64,000 nt of DNA. It comes from Papio anubis (lineage: Eukaryota; Chordata; Mammalia; Primates; Cercopithecidae). The position numbers were made by a program, and so were the translations under genes. Location: NCBI RefSeq assembly GCF_008728515.1, contig NC_044977.1, positions 4,239,501 to 4,303,500 of the forward strand, written 5' to 3'. Under the pieces are notes generated by a model. That model had not been told where the DNA came from and searched no databases. It saw only the letters and a program-made list of their open reading frames with translations. This document shows positions 51,546-64,000 of the stretch, one piece after another. Within the stretch, counting starts at the first letter, position 1, and each line of letters starts with the position of its first letter.

Positions 51546-54500
51546 CATACCTACTCCAAGCAAAAACTCAAATTAAAAATTCTATCCCATTGAAATCTCC
51601 CAATGCTTACAGTAGGAAGTCTCATACTTTTGGAAGTTTATTAAAGCCAGTTCAGAAAGGACTTCAATTGATATTGATTTTAAATTGATGCAAATATTCA
51701 TTTTCTCAATATTAACTTTCAGTAATTGTTTTACATGAACTATTTAATTATCCTCACGGTTCATGGTAATGCACACTTGCTTTGGTTTCCTTTTGTTTAT
51801 ATGTTGGCAGTACTGAACTTGTTTTAATTTGTGTTTGTTTTTCTTATTTTGTTTTTGCTTTATATTAACTAAGTGATACATGACAGAGTGTTTGGGACCA
51901 CTAATTTTCAAAAGAGTTCTAGCACCCTCAGAGCAAACACATTGAAGGTGGGGGGGAACAAACTTGGGTAGAAATTGCTTATTATTCCATCACTTTTTAT
52001 ACTGTTTTCACAGGAATTGGGATGTTTTTCTATAGTAAGGGTGAAAAAATTATGTTGAATTTAAATTTTAGTTAGGAACACAGACAAATGCTGGTCCTTT
52101 TTTTTTTTTTAACCAAAGCAGACAGATGGGGGTTCTCTTTTTTTCATGTAAACTCTTGGTTAGAATCATGTCAGAAATTTTAAAACTATAAAAGTGAATG
52201 CTTTTGATTTCTGTTTTTGTTATTGCTTATGGTCCTTAAAATGACAATATATTATTATTCCAAAAAGGATCCAATAGCTTTCCTTCCATTGTTTTCTCCT
52301 CAGAGAATTTAGATATATTTTAATCAACAGATAAAAAATGCCTATGCTATTTTAAAATTTAATCAAATTATTGAAAATATTTTATTTCTACCTTTAAATA
52401 TTAAGTTATAAAAGCAAAATCTAGATGAATGCACCTTTAGTATATTTATAACCACAGTAAACTTGCTGTTGAAATACAGTGTCTCTTAGACTCTGGCTGA
52501 TTTTTTGAGAAAAATGATATATTTGTAATCTGGAGTTTCTAATGAAAATCATTTACAATGTATCTGATCATTAATGAATTTAGCAGAGTTTTGCAAAAGT
52601 AAATGTTTCTAGATTCTTGATTGAGCTGAGATAGAAATCTGGGATTCATATTACTTTTTTCTTCAAACTCTCACTTTTTAAAAATATATTTTGGGGTTAG
52701 TTGCATTTCTTACACACCATTTCTTTTAGAATTGCTTTGAGATTTCCTTAAAAAAAATGTTTAGTTTTTTTCTGAACATAGAAACATTATTCTAGTGTAG
52801 AAAAGCTAGAAAACAAATTTAGCTAAGAAACAAATCTAATTTTATCTACAAAATAAAAGAATGTCATTGTGTCCTGGGTTTCAAAATATCAAATCCTTGC
52901 TTTTGTCTTTCGGCATTGCATAATGTAGCATTTCTTGCACATTTAAAGAATCACTATTCCTGTCAGACAGTGATGTTTATAAATTATTAAAAGTGAAAAA
53001 GTGAAGAGTTTGTTAATTATTTGATTCTTCTATGATTTGTCTGTGTCAATGCAGTCACTCATCATTACTGTTACATCTATAGTGCATTCCTGGCTTTTTC
53101 TGCTTTTCAGTGAATGTTAGAATATAAGAATATAAGAATGCACTTAAACTAACACAAAATATAAGAATATAAGAATGCACTTAAACTAACACAAAAATAA
53201 GGAGATATCTCTTAGCCTGAATAATACAATTTTAACAAATAATGAAATAAAAATTACTGGAGGAAGATATATTTACTTATAGTGCTTTGATATCCTCTGA
53301 AGATAAACCAAGTTGAGGAGATTAAAAACATATTTAGGTAGACTTTTCATCTTATCACTCAATATTATTCTTAGTTAAGAGTTAGTGTGTTATTAATATT
53401 GTGTCTGATAAAACTTGCTTCACTGGAATTTCAGGATTTTTTTGAGTGCTTACATTAGGCAAAAATTGAAAAATGAAACAATTTGGGGAGGTTGATTTTA
53501 ATTTTAAAAATGAAATCCAATTTAATTTGGGTGTATATATTTCAATGAATTATGAATTGTAGACCATGGTGTTTTTTAAATGAGGGGTCAGTAAAGGACC
53601 TAGATGTTGATTATTGTCAACTAAACTAAAAGTATTAATTTTAAAATCCATGGAACTTTCAAATTGCTTGAGAAATACTGTTTTATTGTTATGGAAATAA
53701 AAATAAAATTTCTAAATATGGGTTTAAAGTTAAATGAACTTTAAAGTTATATATACCTTTTGAGATGACAGTGTCAGCGTCTAATAAGCTGAAAAAGACT
53801 ATAATTCTTAGAGGGTTTGGATTTTGTCTTCTAATACATTATTTACATCTTTTATGCATGCTTATTTATGATTAATAAATATGTTTTCCACATAAGAACA
53901 TATTTAATGAGAATATTTTTCATTCAAATATAAAGTAATATGAAGTATTAACTATAAAATCTTTCCATTGTACAGAAGGCGATAATCAAAGTCTTTCAAA
54001 ACAGAGAGAAAGTGTCAGATTTTTACAACAACATTTTATACCTGTTTTCTAAGACCGGAACTACAAGTTATGGAAATAGTAGTTTACTAGGTCTGCTGTG
54101 TCTATTTGTTATATAATTCAAAGTAGAGAAAGAATGTACTGCCTTTTACATATTGCTTTTTAAAGTTAAGAATGATATCTTTTTAGTTTGTTTGCATCCC
54201 TGATTTGACTGATTCATTGAACAACAATTGTTGAAGACCATGACAGAGAGGATGCTGTGCTAATTCTGGAGAAGAATTCCAAAATGACTTCGACATAGAG
54301 CATGGATTGAAAGAGCTTAATGTTTATGTGCTAGCTTGAACACGATTAAGTTTACAACTTAATTCTTTAGTAGTAATAGATTCAGAGTAAATTCAAATTA
54401 TAATAATAACTTCTCTATGATGCTAAGTATATGTTCAAAGCTTTGGATGGTGGCCAAAATGGCTATAGTTTATATTTTCTATAATTAATGGTATTCTAAG

Positions 54501-54596
54501 TAATAATGTTCAATTAGAATCAACTGTTACACAGTTGTTGGAGAAGCATTTCTTCAGTCTGTCAATATTTTGAATAAAATTTATTTATTCAGGTGA
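51546..54596. other. Unassigned AT-rich DNA
   Basis: About 3 kb with no gene or interspersed repeat recognised, apart from the 37-bp tandem duplication listed separately. A stretch this long without visible SINE or LINE sequence is somewhat unusual for this window. Confidence 0.4.
53122..53195 (+). repeat. Exact tandem duplication, 37-bp unit x 2
   Basis: Two identical units, 53122-53158 and 53159-53195, each starting ATATAAGAATATAAGAATGC and ending ACTAACACAAA. Identity suggests a recent event or ongoing copy-number variation. Confidence 0.95.
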
Positions 54597-55069
54597 TGCA
54601 TTCATTTCCTAAAACTGCTGTCATGAAGAATCATAACCTGGGTGGATTAAAGCTCATAAATGTATTGTTTCACAGTTCTGAAGGCTAGCAGTCCAGAGTC
54701 AGGTTATCAGCAGGGTTTGTTCCGTCTTAGGGCTGTACTGCTTTTCGCTTTTAGCTTCTCATCATTGATGGGCAATCTTTGGCATCCCTTCTCTTGTAGA
54801 GGCATCACTCCAATGCCTGCCGTCATTTTCACATAACATTCTCTCTGTGCCTCGTCACATACTGTTTCCGCTCTGCTTGTCTAATTCTGTGCAAATTTTC
54901 TCTTTTTTATACGGATGCCAGTTATATTGGCTTAGGGCCCACCCTACACTTGATTACCTCTGTAAAAATCCTATTTCCAAATAAGGTCACATTTTGAGGT
55001 ACTGGGATTTAGGACTGCAACATTTCTTTTCAGGGGGACACAATTCAATTCATAACAGATAAATAGGGA
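54597..55069 (-). mobile_element. MLT1-type MaLR solo LTR
   Basis: Nearly complete antisense MLT1: 'CATTCATTTCCTAAAACTGCTGTCATGAAG', 'TTGTTTCACAGTTCTGAAGGCTAGCAGTCCAGAG', 'GAGGCATCACTCCAATGCCTGCCGTCATTTTCAC', 'TATACGGATGCCAGTTATATTGGCTTAGGGCCCACCCTACA', 'CCTATTTCCAAATAAGGTCACATTTTGAGGTACTGGG', ending 'CACAATTCAATTCATAACA'. Confidence 0.92.
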
Positions 55070-57607
<2,538 letters not shown>

Positions 57608-58480
57608 GTATAAAGTTGGCACTATGGTTTGAATATCTATCCCCTCCCAAACTCATGTTGAAATTTAATTACTATTCTAACAGTATTAAAAGAAAGACTC
57701 TTTAAAAGGTGATTAGACCTTGGCTGGGTGTGGGGGTGGCTCACACCTGTAATCCCAGCACTTTGGTAGTCTGAGGTGGGCAGAATGCTAGAGGTCAGGA
57801 GTTCGAGACTATACTGTCCAACTTGTTGAAACCCTGTCTCTACTGAAAATAATAATAAAAAAAATAAGTAGTCAGGCATGGTGGCAGGCACCTGTTATCC
57901 CAGCTACTGAGAAGGCTGAGGCAGGAGAATCACTTGAACCCTGGAGGTAGCAGTTGCTGAGATGATGCCACTGTGGGGGTGGTGGCTCACACCTGTAATC
58001 CCAGCACTTTGGGAGGCTGAAGCAGGCAGATCACCTTAGGTCAGGAGTTTGAGACCAGCCTGGACAACAGGGTGAAACCCTGTCTCTACTAAAAACACAA
58101 AAATTAGCTGGGCGTGGTGGTGGGCTCCTGTAATGTCAAGATTGCGCCAGTGCACTCCAAGCACTCCGGCCTGGGTAACAACAGCGAGATTCAGTCTCAA
58201 AGAAAAAAAAAAGAAAAAGAAAAAGTGACTAGATCATGAGGGCTCCAACATTAAGGGTGGAATTGGTGCTGTTACAAAAGGACAAATTGAGTTTGTCCCC
58301 CTCTTGCTCTCTCTCACATTCCACCATGTCATGATGTAGCAAAGCAGGCACTCTCCAGAGGCTAGCACCTTGCTGTTGAACTTCCCGGCCTCCAGAACTG
58401 TGAGCTGTAAATTTTTGCTTGTTGTAAATTACTCAGTATTTTGTTACAGCAGCACAGAACAGACAAAGATGGTTACATGG
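57608..58480 (+). mobile_element. MaLR-type LTR split by a compound Alu
   Basis: The 5' part 'CACTATGGTTTGAATATCTATCCCCTCCCAAACTCATGTTGAAATTTAATTACTATT...AAAAGGTGATTAGACC' resumes after the Alu as 'GATCATGAGGGCTCCAACATT', then 'CCACCATGTCATGATGTAGCAAAGCAGGC', 'GAACTTCCCGGCCTCCAGAACTGTGAGCTGTAAATTT' and 'ATTTTGTTACAGCAGCACAGAACAGAC'. This is the order of an ERVL-MaLR (MST/MLT-like) LTR. No internal region is attached, so it is a solo LTR. Confidence 0.78.
57720..58224 (+). mobile_element. Compound Alu (two fused Alu copies under one TSD)
   Basis: 57722-57972 is an Alu lacking its last part. At about 57973 a second Alu begins directly ('TGGGGGTGGTGGCTCACACCTG') with no A tail between them. The second copy has lost part of its right monomer and ends in an A-rich tail. 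The whole unit is flanked by GTGATTAGACC (57709-57719) and GTGACTAGATC (58225-58235). A single insertion later extended by recombination at the shared 'GTGGGGGTGG' word explains this. Confidence 0.88.
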
Positions 58481-58567
58481 GAGTATCGGGTTGATTTGCT
58501 AAAAGCAGGGCTGAAGATTGAATTACATGCTAAATCAAGGCCTGGGATATTTTATCCTGTAGGCTTA

Positions 58568-58745
58568 TGGTACTCAAACTTTGCTCTACCTAAGTATAAA
58601 CCAAAATTTATTTAGAAAAAAGACATTCTCAGATCCTGATTCTTCCTTTGGAGATTGTTATTCAGCAAATCTGAAATAAAGGTGAGGAATCAATTGTTTT
58701 CAGGTGATTCTGATAATAAAGTTTGCTTTGAAAAACACTACTCAT
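58568..58745 (+). mobile_element. MER5-type hAT-Charlie fossil
   Basis: Ends are partly complementary: 'TACTCAAACTTTGCTC' at left and 'AAGTTTGCTTTGAAAAACACTA' at right. Inner words 'GATTCTTCC' and 'TTTTCAGGTGATTCTGATAATAAAG' follow the MER5A pattern ('...CCAGGTGATTCTGATGCACAGTCAGGTTTGAGAACCACTG'). It is non-autonomous and ancient. Confidence 0.65.
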
Positions 58746-61188
58746 GGCCATGAGGAGTTAATACATGTTTTAAAAATTGGGGTATGAAATTAGATTTATC
58801 TATTGGCCTTTAAGGCTAAGATTAATATATTTTAGCATGTGTATGTATAAGAGTTGTTACATTAATTTTTATTAAAAATTATGTGTATTTTAAGTACAGA
58901 AATATTTATATTTATAGTATACTGCTGGGAAAATATATTAAATCTGTGTCCAAGTACACAAATAAATATTCATTGTCTGAATGATACATGACTTATTAGT
59001 GACATTAAATATAAAAAGTTTTGTGCCATTGGTATTGTGTCAAAACCTGTCAAAGAAATATGAGTTTTTAATAGAGTGCCATTTTATATAATGTCTTCTA
59101 TCTAAAGCATTTACATTTATAATTGGATTATAAATGTTCATAAAAACTGAAATATTCATAAGGCTAAGAAAAAGTTTTATGAAGAACAGAATTCTGATAG
59201 ATACTTTTGTAAAAATGAATTGTCTGCATTTAAAAGTGACAAACTTTATAACTGTCCATAATGGTGATCTCTTACTAGCTGTAAAGCAGTTAGCAATATA
59301 TAAAATTTTAATGATAAAAAGATTCATCACACTTTATTACATTCTAGAAAACTACAGTGCTCATAATTATTTTTATTCATATATTTTCCTTCTTTGTGTT
59401 TTTATTCTACATAAAATTAATTCCTATATTTAGAATATTTATTAAACAATTAGTCCTGAGGGTTTTCCTCCTTTTAACAAAAAGTAAATCTCAAAACATG
59501 ATTCCTATCAGTTTTATTGAAGGTTTATTTTTGTCATTATATTTCTAATATAAAATGTTTGAAATTTGAGTATCTCCAAAGTATAAATTGACCCAATATT
59601 TTATTACTTGGTTTGGATAGAAAATTGCTAATTTGGTGGCAATTAACATTAAATTTAATATCTTTCTTCATTATATTTCCAAATTATTTTCAAATATCAG
59701 TAAGTGTTCTTTATAAGATTGGCACAATATTTTTGTGTGTTCTCTCTTTAATCCAGATTTAGTGTATTCCCTTGAAATGCATGTTTTTATTTTTACGTAC
59801 TGATAAATATATTTTATTCTCAGTAATTACTCATTATTCCTAGTTGCCTAAGGCACTAAACCCATTGAATTGTTGGCCTTTATTTATTTACCGAGATAGT
59901 AAATCATCATCAGTAAGTTTCACAGAAGAAGTTTATTTGTTTGATTTTATATTTGCAAGCAAGACAATACTTTAAAAATAAAAGTATTTGATCCAGACCC
60001 TTGAGAGACAAAATATTTGAAGTTGATTCTAGAAATGTGGTTTTATAATCAAAAGCTAGATTCTGGCTGAATCAAAGTATGTAAAGTTTACATAATGAAC
60101 CAAGCAGATGTATGTATGTGGAGTTAACTACAGTTTTCCCTCCCCAAATGCAGAAAAAGACAAAATGAAAAGCAAGGATTTAAGTTTCTGATGGGAACAT
60201 TTCCAGAGTTTAGACAAAGTAGATACCTAAAAGCTGCCCCAAACAAGTGTGGGGAAATGAGAGAGAAAGCTCACAGGTGGAGATTCCAGAATAGATGTGA
60301 CCATTATCTGACTTCTTGTGGTATAATCCAGAGGAAAGTAAATCTCCTAGGAAACCTTCACTTTTGGATGTGACTGAATGGTGGTTGTAGCAGCTCAGAA
60401 TTCCCGCAGCCAGTCCCAAGTGTGAAGGGATTGAAACGGCAGCAGATTAAAAGGGAACTTGGGGCTGTTGTTAGAAAATATCTAGCCAGCACATGTGCTT
60501 GCCTTGTGAACTGAAAGGAGCTTTCGGTTCAAGGATGTAATAGTGAACATCAGTAAATGATAACAAAGGTGAGATGAATGTGTGTACCTCAGTGGAGGCC
60601 AGTGATGTCTCCTTATATAATATATTTCTCATGTAAATCCACATGAGTTTGTGGAAAACATTTTTATTAAAATCCCTAACTATAAATATTTGTAGGTCTT
60701 AAATTGTAAGAATAATGTTTAAAACTTCCTTTACATAAAACTAAAAGGTAGGTGTAGTATGTGTCACTGAAAAAGCAAAGTGGAAGTTATCTAACTTGTT
60801 TATTTATCCTGTAAGCAATTTATCTCCTTTTCATAAAGTTTCACTAACACACACATGCACAGGCACATGTATTTGAATGTAGTAGTACTTAGCACATACT
60901 TGATTGGGATGGTCTCAAAAGGTATATAACAGACTTATTCACGAATCTGTCTTCTCCTAAATGAGTATTATTCACAGCAAACACCCCAAACCTGAACACT
61001 TATAATACACGTTCTGTTATACTTCAACATGCAAAAGAGAAATTGACCATTCTTGCCACATCTTTTCTGCTTAATTCAAATAATCGCGTTCTACAGAGTA
61101 ACATAGTTAACATTTCTCTCAACTCAGTCCTTTAACTTTCTAATATGTAAATAACACCATATTTTTTCTCTGTTTAAACATCTCCAGT
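58746..61188. other. Unassigned AT-rich DNA
   Basis: About 2.4 kb without recognisable gene or repeat. The overlapping ORFs around 59040-59433 on both strands are AT-rich chance frames. Confidence 0.4.
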
Positions 61189-61189
61189 G

Positions 61190-61580
61190 ATTTCCACTTG
61201 TGCTTAGAGTATAATTAAAACCCTTTCCCTGGTCAGCAACTGGCTTTTTGATTGTAATTCATACCATGCTCCCCGCTGCTCACTGACTCCAGCCATTCTG
61301 AACTACGTTTAGCTGTAAGGATACACCAAGCCTGTATCCACCTCAGTGACTGCACCTACACTTTATTCCCCCTTAGATGTTTAAATGTTTGATTCTTTCT
61401 TGTAATTCAGATTTCAACTTACGGATTGCCTCAGGGAAGAACTTTTCTGGCTATATTACTTGACATTGCTTCCTCACTGGTTAGGCCCACACTTGCCCCC
61501 ACCATAGTCACTTTCCCGCATCACACTGTAGTCTTTTCATAGCACTTGTTACTGTCTAACAGTACCCTTTATTTAACTGC
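61190..61580 (+). mobile_element. L2 LINE fragment
   Basis: 'GTATAATTAAAACCCTTTCCCTGGTC', 'CATACCATGCTCCCCGCTGCTCACTGACTCCAGCCATTCTGAACTACGTTTAG', and after a decayed stretch 'CACACTGTAGTCTTTTCATAGCACTTGTTACTGTCTAACAG' follow the order of the L2 ORF2 end and 3' region ('...CTCCAGCCACACTGGACTAC...CATAGCACTTATCACA...'). Confidence 0.82.
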
Positions 61581-62017
61581 TTGAGCTGCGATTCAAAAAT
61601 AATAATTAAAAGCTAGTGAGGTATTTATTTGTTTATCTCTGTCCATATGTTTTCACTTTTTGTTTGGGTTATATAATTAAAGGAACTATATAAACAAAAA
61701 CATTGTAGTCAGTAATCATATCATTTGTGAATGACTTATACGTGCTTCCAAGTTACTAAAGCACACATAACAAGGCAATGAATATGGAGATGGAGATCTG
61801 GAGAGGTAAGTGAATTTCCATGAACCACAGAAGGCTTTGAATGACTTGTTAAGAAGATTGACTCTGATCCTTGGGCAAAAGGAAAGTAATTAAGGGTTTT
61901 AACTATTGATATGGAAACATTATCAAATGTATAAATGGGGAAAAATATGCTGAGTATAGTAACATGAGAGATTTGAGAACATGTTACCATATTACTGATT
62001 GTTATGCGTTTTTTATT
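61581..62017. other. Unassigned; 61780-61920 may be old L2-like sequence
   Basis: 'GCTTTGAATGACTTGTTAAGAAGATTGACTCTGATCCTTGGGCAAAAGGAAAGTAATTAAGGGTTTTAA' recalls a common ancient repeat ('...AGTTTGGACTTTGATCCTGTAGGCAATGGGGAGCCATTGAAGGGTTTTAA'). I cannot assign it firmly. Confidence 0.4.
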
Positions 62018-62270
62018 CAACAGTTATTTATTGAGCACTCTTTTAGACACTGGGGATAAAGTGGTGAACAAAACAAACTTCTTATCCTTATGAAACTTAC
62101 ATACCAGGGAGAGACACAGAAAGTAAACAGATGAGCAAATACATGTAAGTGTATAAAAGTAAATATATAATTGTTAATGTATACGTATGATGTAAATATA
62201 TAATTATAATATATAAATATAAATATATAATTCTGAATAGAAAATGCTATAATCAAAAACAAGCAAGGTC
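62018..62270 (-). mobile_element. L2 LINE 3' end
   Basis: Antisense L2 tail: 'TTCAACAGTTATTTATTGAGCACTC', 'TAGACACTGGGGATAAAGTGGTGAACAAAACAAACTTCTTATCCTTATGAAACTTACAT' and 'AGAGACACAGAAAGTAAACAGATGAGCAAATA'. It then fades into AT-rich sequence. This mirrors the L2 3' terminus ('...TGCTCAATAAATGTTTGTTGAA'). Confidence 0.82.
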
Positions 62271-62389
62271 AAGAAGATGTAATATGAAGGTGATGTTATT
62301 TTGAAAAGCACTTCTTAGTAGGTATATTTGGAACAGAAGTGGAAATCTACTGTGGGAGAGAGACATGACAATATAGAGAGGAATATGCA

Positions 62390-63575
62390 TATATCACAAA
62401 ACACATTACTGAAACATTATCAACCTAAGGAATCCTTTACAATTTTAAAATTATTGAGGACTACAAAGAATTTTTGTTTTTGCAAGTCATATCTATGTCT
62501 ACATATTTATGTCTATCTGTATAATGCATATATCTAAATCTATGTATATATAATCTTTATATGTCTTACTATGAATTAAAATGATATCCTAAAATGTTTA
62601 TTAATTTCAAATAACAATAAAATCCATATCACAGGAGTCTAAATAACATATTTTATTAAAATAACTGCATTTTCCAAAAACCCTATAATGTAATGAGAAG
62701 ACTATTTTGCATTTTGACAATTTTCTATAATTTCAGGCTAAATAGAAGTTAACTGGATTTTCAAATTTGTTTCTGTAATAATATTGTGCAATGTGTTGTT
62801 TAGGATGAAGTATGTGAAGAAAATATGGTGTCATGCATATATTTAATTGGAAAGGAGGACAGTTTGTAATATCATTTCAGATAATATTGGATATTCCTCT
62901 TGGTGGTTATTACACGGAAACTTGACAAGTAATTTCTTAAAAGTTTATTTCAATGTGGAATCTGAAACCACATCAAAAAACATTTCATACTCACTTTATT
63001 CCATTACAATTCATTGGTATTTTTTGTATCTTGAATGAATATCTTATACATATATGACCTTTAACATTATGTGTTGGTCATTTGAAAAATATTGATTCAC
63101 TAAGTTATAGTGTTTACCCATTTCATCACAAAATATTAATATTGATTACATCATCAATATCAGATAAAACATTTTTGAATAATGAGAAGTTGTCGATGTC
63201 ATGGTGGCCAATGCAAATTTTTCAAAATTATAAATGCTTAAAATCAATACCGTTGACTCTTTTCCTTAAAGTGGAAGCTGACTCACTTTGTTCATTTTTT
63301 ATTTTGTTTTTAGAGTGTGTGCGGTGTGTGTGTGTGGTGTGTATGTGTGAATTCAATGACTCTTAGTACATTGGTGGTGTTTTGATTTCTTCTGTGGTGC
63401 ACATGTTTTACCTTCATTGCATTTGCATTATTAGTGCATCATTAGTGCAAATGGCAACATAATGAAAAAAGCAAATAACATCCGAGTATTGTTATGAAAT
63501 GGTTTTTGGCAAACAGATTCGCTCAAGCCTTCTTGGGGATGCTCAGACATTACATAGTTCTTGAGAACCATCAAC
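62390..63575 (+). mobile_element. Long degenerate hAT-like DNA transposon
   Basis: A run of words in the order of a long primate hAT-type repeat: 'TTATTGAGGACTACAAAGAATTTTTG', 'TAATTTCAGGCTAAATAGAAGTTAACTGGATTTTCAAATTTGTTTCTGT', 'GTGTTGTTTAGGATGAAGTATGTGAAGAAAATATGG', 'AATGTGGAATCTGAAACCA', 'TGTTGGTCATTTGAAAAATATTGATTCACTAAGTTATAG', 'ACATCCGAGTATTGTTATGAAATGG'. It ends near 'TTCTTGAGAACCATCAAC', comparable with the '..TTTGAGAACC.CTG' terminus of hAT elements. No transposase frame survives. The family name is uncertain (Zaphod/Arthur/Charlie-like). Confidence 0.55.
63311..63350 (+). repeat. TG-rich simple repeat
   Basis: 'TTAGAGTGTGTGCGGTGTGTGTGTGTGGTGTGTATGTGTGAA', interrupted TG repeat lying inside the hAT-like element. 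Confidence 0.85.
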
Positions 63576-64000
63576 ATATTTTGTTTTGGATTGTGCACTG
63601 GGATAACTCACTTCTTAGAAACAAGTTTTAATATTACACTATCCAGAAAGGAGGGGCATCCCAAAATTAGCACAGAAGACTTAAACATAGCTCTAAAGTT
63701 TGTTATCTTTCTATCATATGCTGTTTCATTTCATAAAGGACTTAGTGCCCTGAGAGCTCTGGATATAATAACTATTTCTGCTAATTCTGATTCCAAGTAT
63801 CAGCAAATCACACACAATCACGTGGAGACGATCACGTTAGAATGGCTATAATGAACTTAAGAGATATATGTATGAAAGCCTTCATGTCAATTTATCTTGA
63901 AAAATATAAGCCCCGGAAAGATTATTCTTGCATTTAGAGATCTAATCATCATACAGAGTTAATTTTAATCGTCAATTTGTCTCCTCATACTTAACATTCC

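Overview
This window looks like primate nuclear DNA, most likely from an Old World monkey (Cercopithecidae). It is AT-rich, gene-poor and built largely from interspersed repeats typical of primates: L1, Alu, MIR, L2, MaLR and ERVL remnants, and hAT and Tigger fossils. The lineage call rests on two young Alu copies, at 25957-26264 (+) and 44471-44776 (-). Both carry variants I associate with the cercopithecid AluY (AluYR-type) subfamilies, such as 'GGTGGCTCAAGCCTG', 'ACTAGCCGGGCG', 'GGGTTTACGCC' and 'CCGCCCGTCTCGG'. I see no bacterial-type operons, no tRNA or rRNA genes, no CRISPR array, and no intact host protein-coding gene. Almost every ORF above 60 codons is chance or lies inside a repeat.

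Layout. 1-2.7 kb: unassigned AT-rich DNA with a close pair of CACGTG E-boxes and a 33-bp AT minisatellite. 2.7-6.0 kb: an old minus-strand L1 next to a younger L1 whose 5' part is inverted (twin-priming structure). 6.0-8.7 kb: a block I cannot identify, with a 79-bp tandem duplication, a 145-bp inverted repeat and a 138-bp direct repeat. 8.7-12.8 kb: a hAT fossil, a MIR and unassigned DNA. 12.8-15.4 kb: a long processed HMGB1 pseudogene (minus strand) keeping 5'UTR, broken CDS and a long 3'UTR, split by an Alu. 15.4-19.9 kb: unassigned DNA, a 56-bp tandem duplication, an L2 and a 15-bp minisatellite. 19.9-28.8 kb: three plus-strand L1 fragments, a Tigger-type element, an MLT1 LTR split by an Alu, and two Alus nested in one L1.

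28.8-37.2 kb: L2, L1/HAL1 ORF1 remnants (minus), an unassigned interspersed repeat holding a very short Alu, an ERVL-class pol remnant (minus) with an internal 142-bp duplication, and a MIR. 37.2-46.4 kb: a TTCC microsatellite plus AluJ, then unassigned DNA and three further Alus. 46.4-51.6 kb: an LTR-like block with repeated CCAAT motifs, an MLT1 LTR end, and an ill-defined, probably ancient retroviral region. 51.6-64 kb: unassigned AT-rich DNA, an MLT1 LTR (minus), a half Alu, a MaLR-type LTR carrying a compound Alu, a MER5-type fossil, two L2 pieces and a long degenerate hAT-like element.

No genes here form a working pathway. The window reads as intergenic or deep intronic DNA, and its main interest is the history of nested insertions and local rearrangements. 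Family names come from remembered repeat consensus features, not a database search, and boundaries are usually good to about 10-50 bp.
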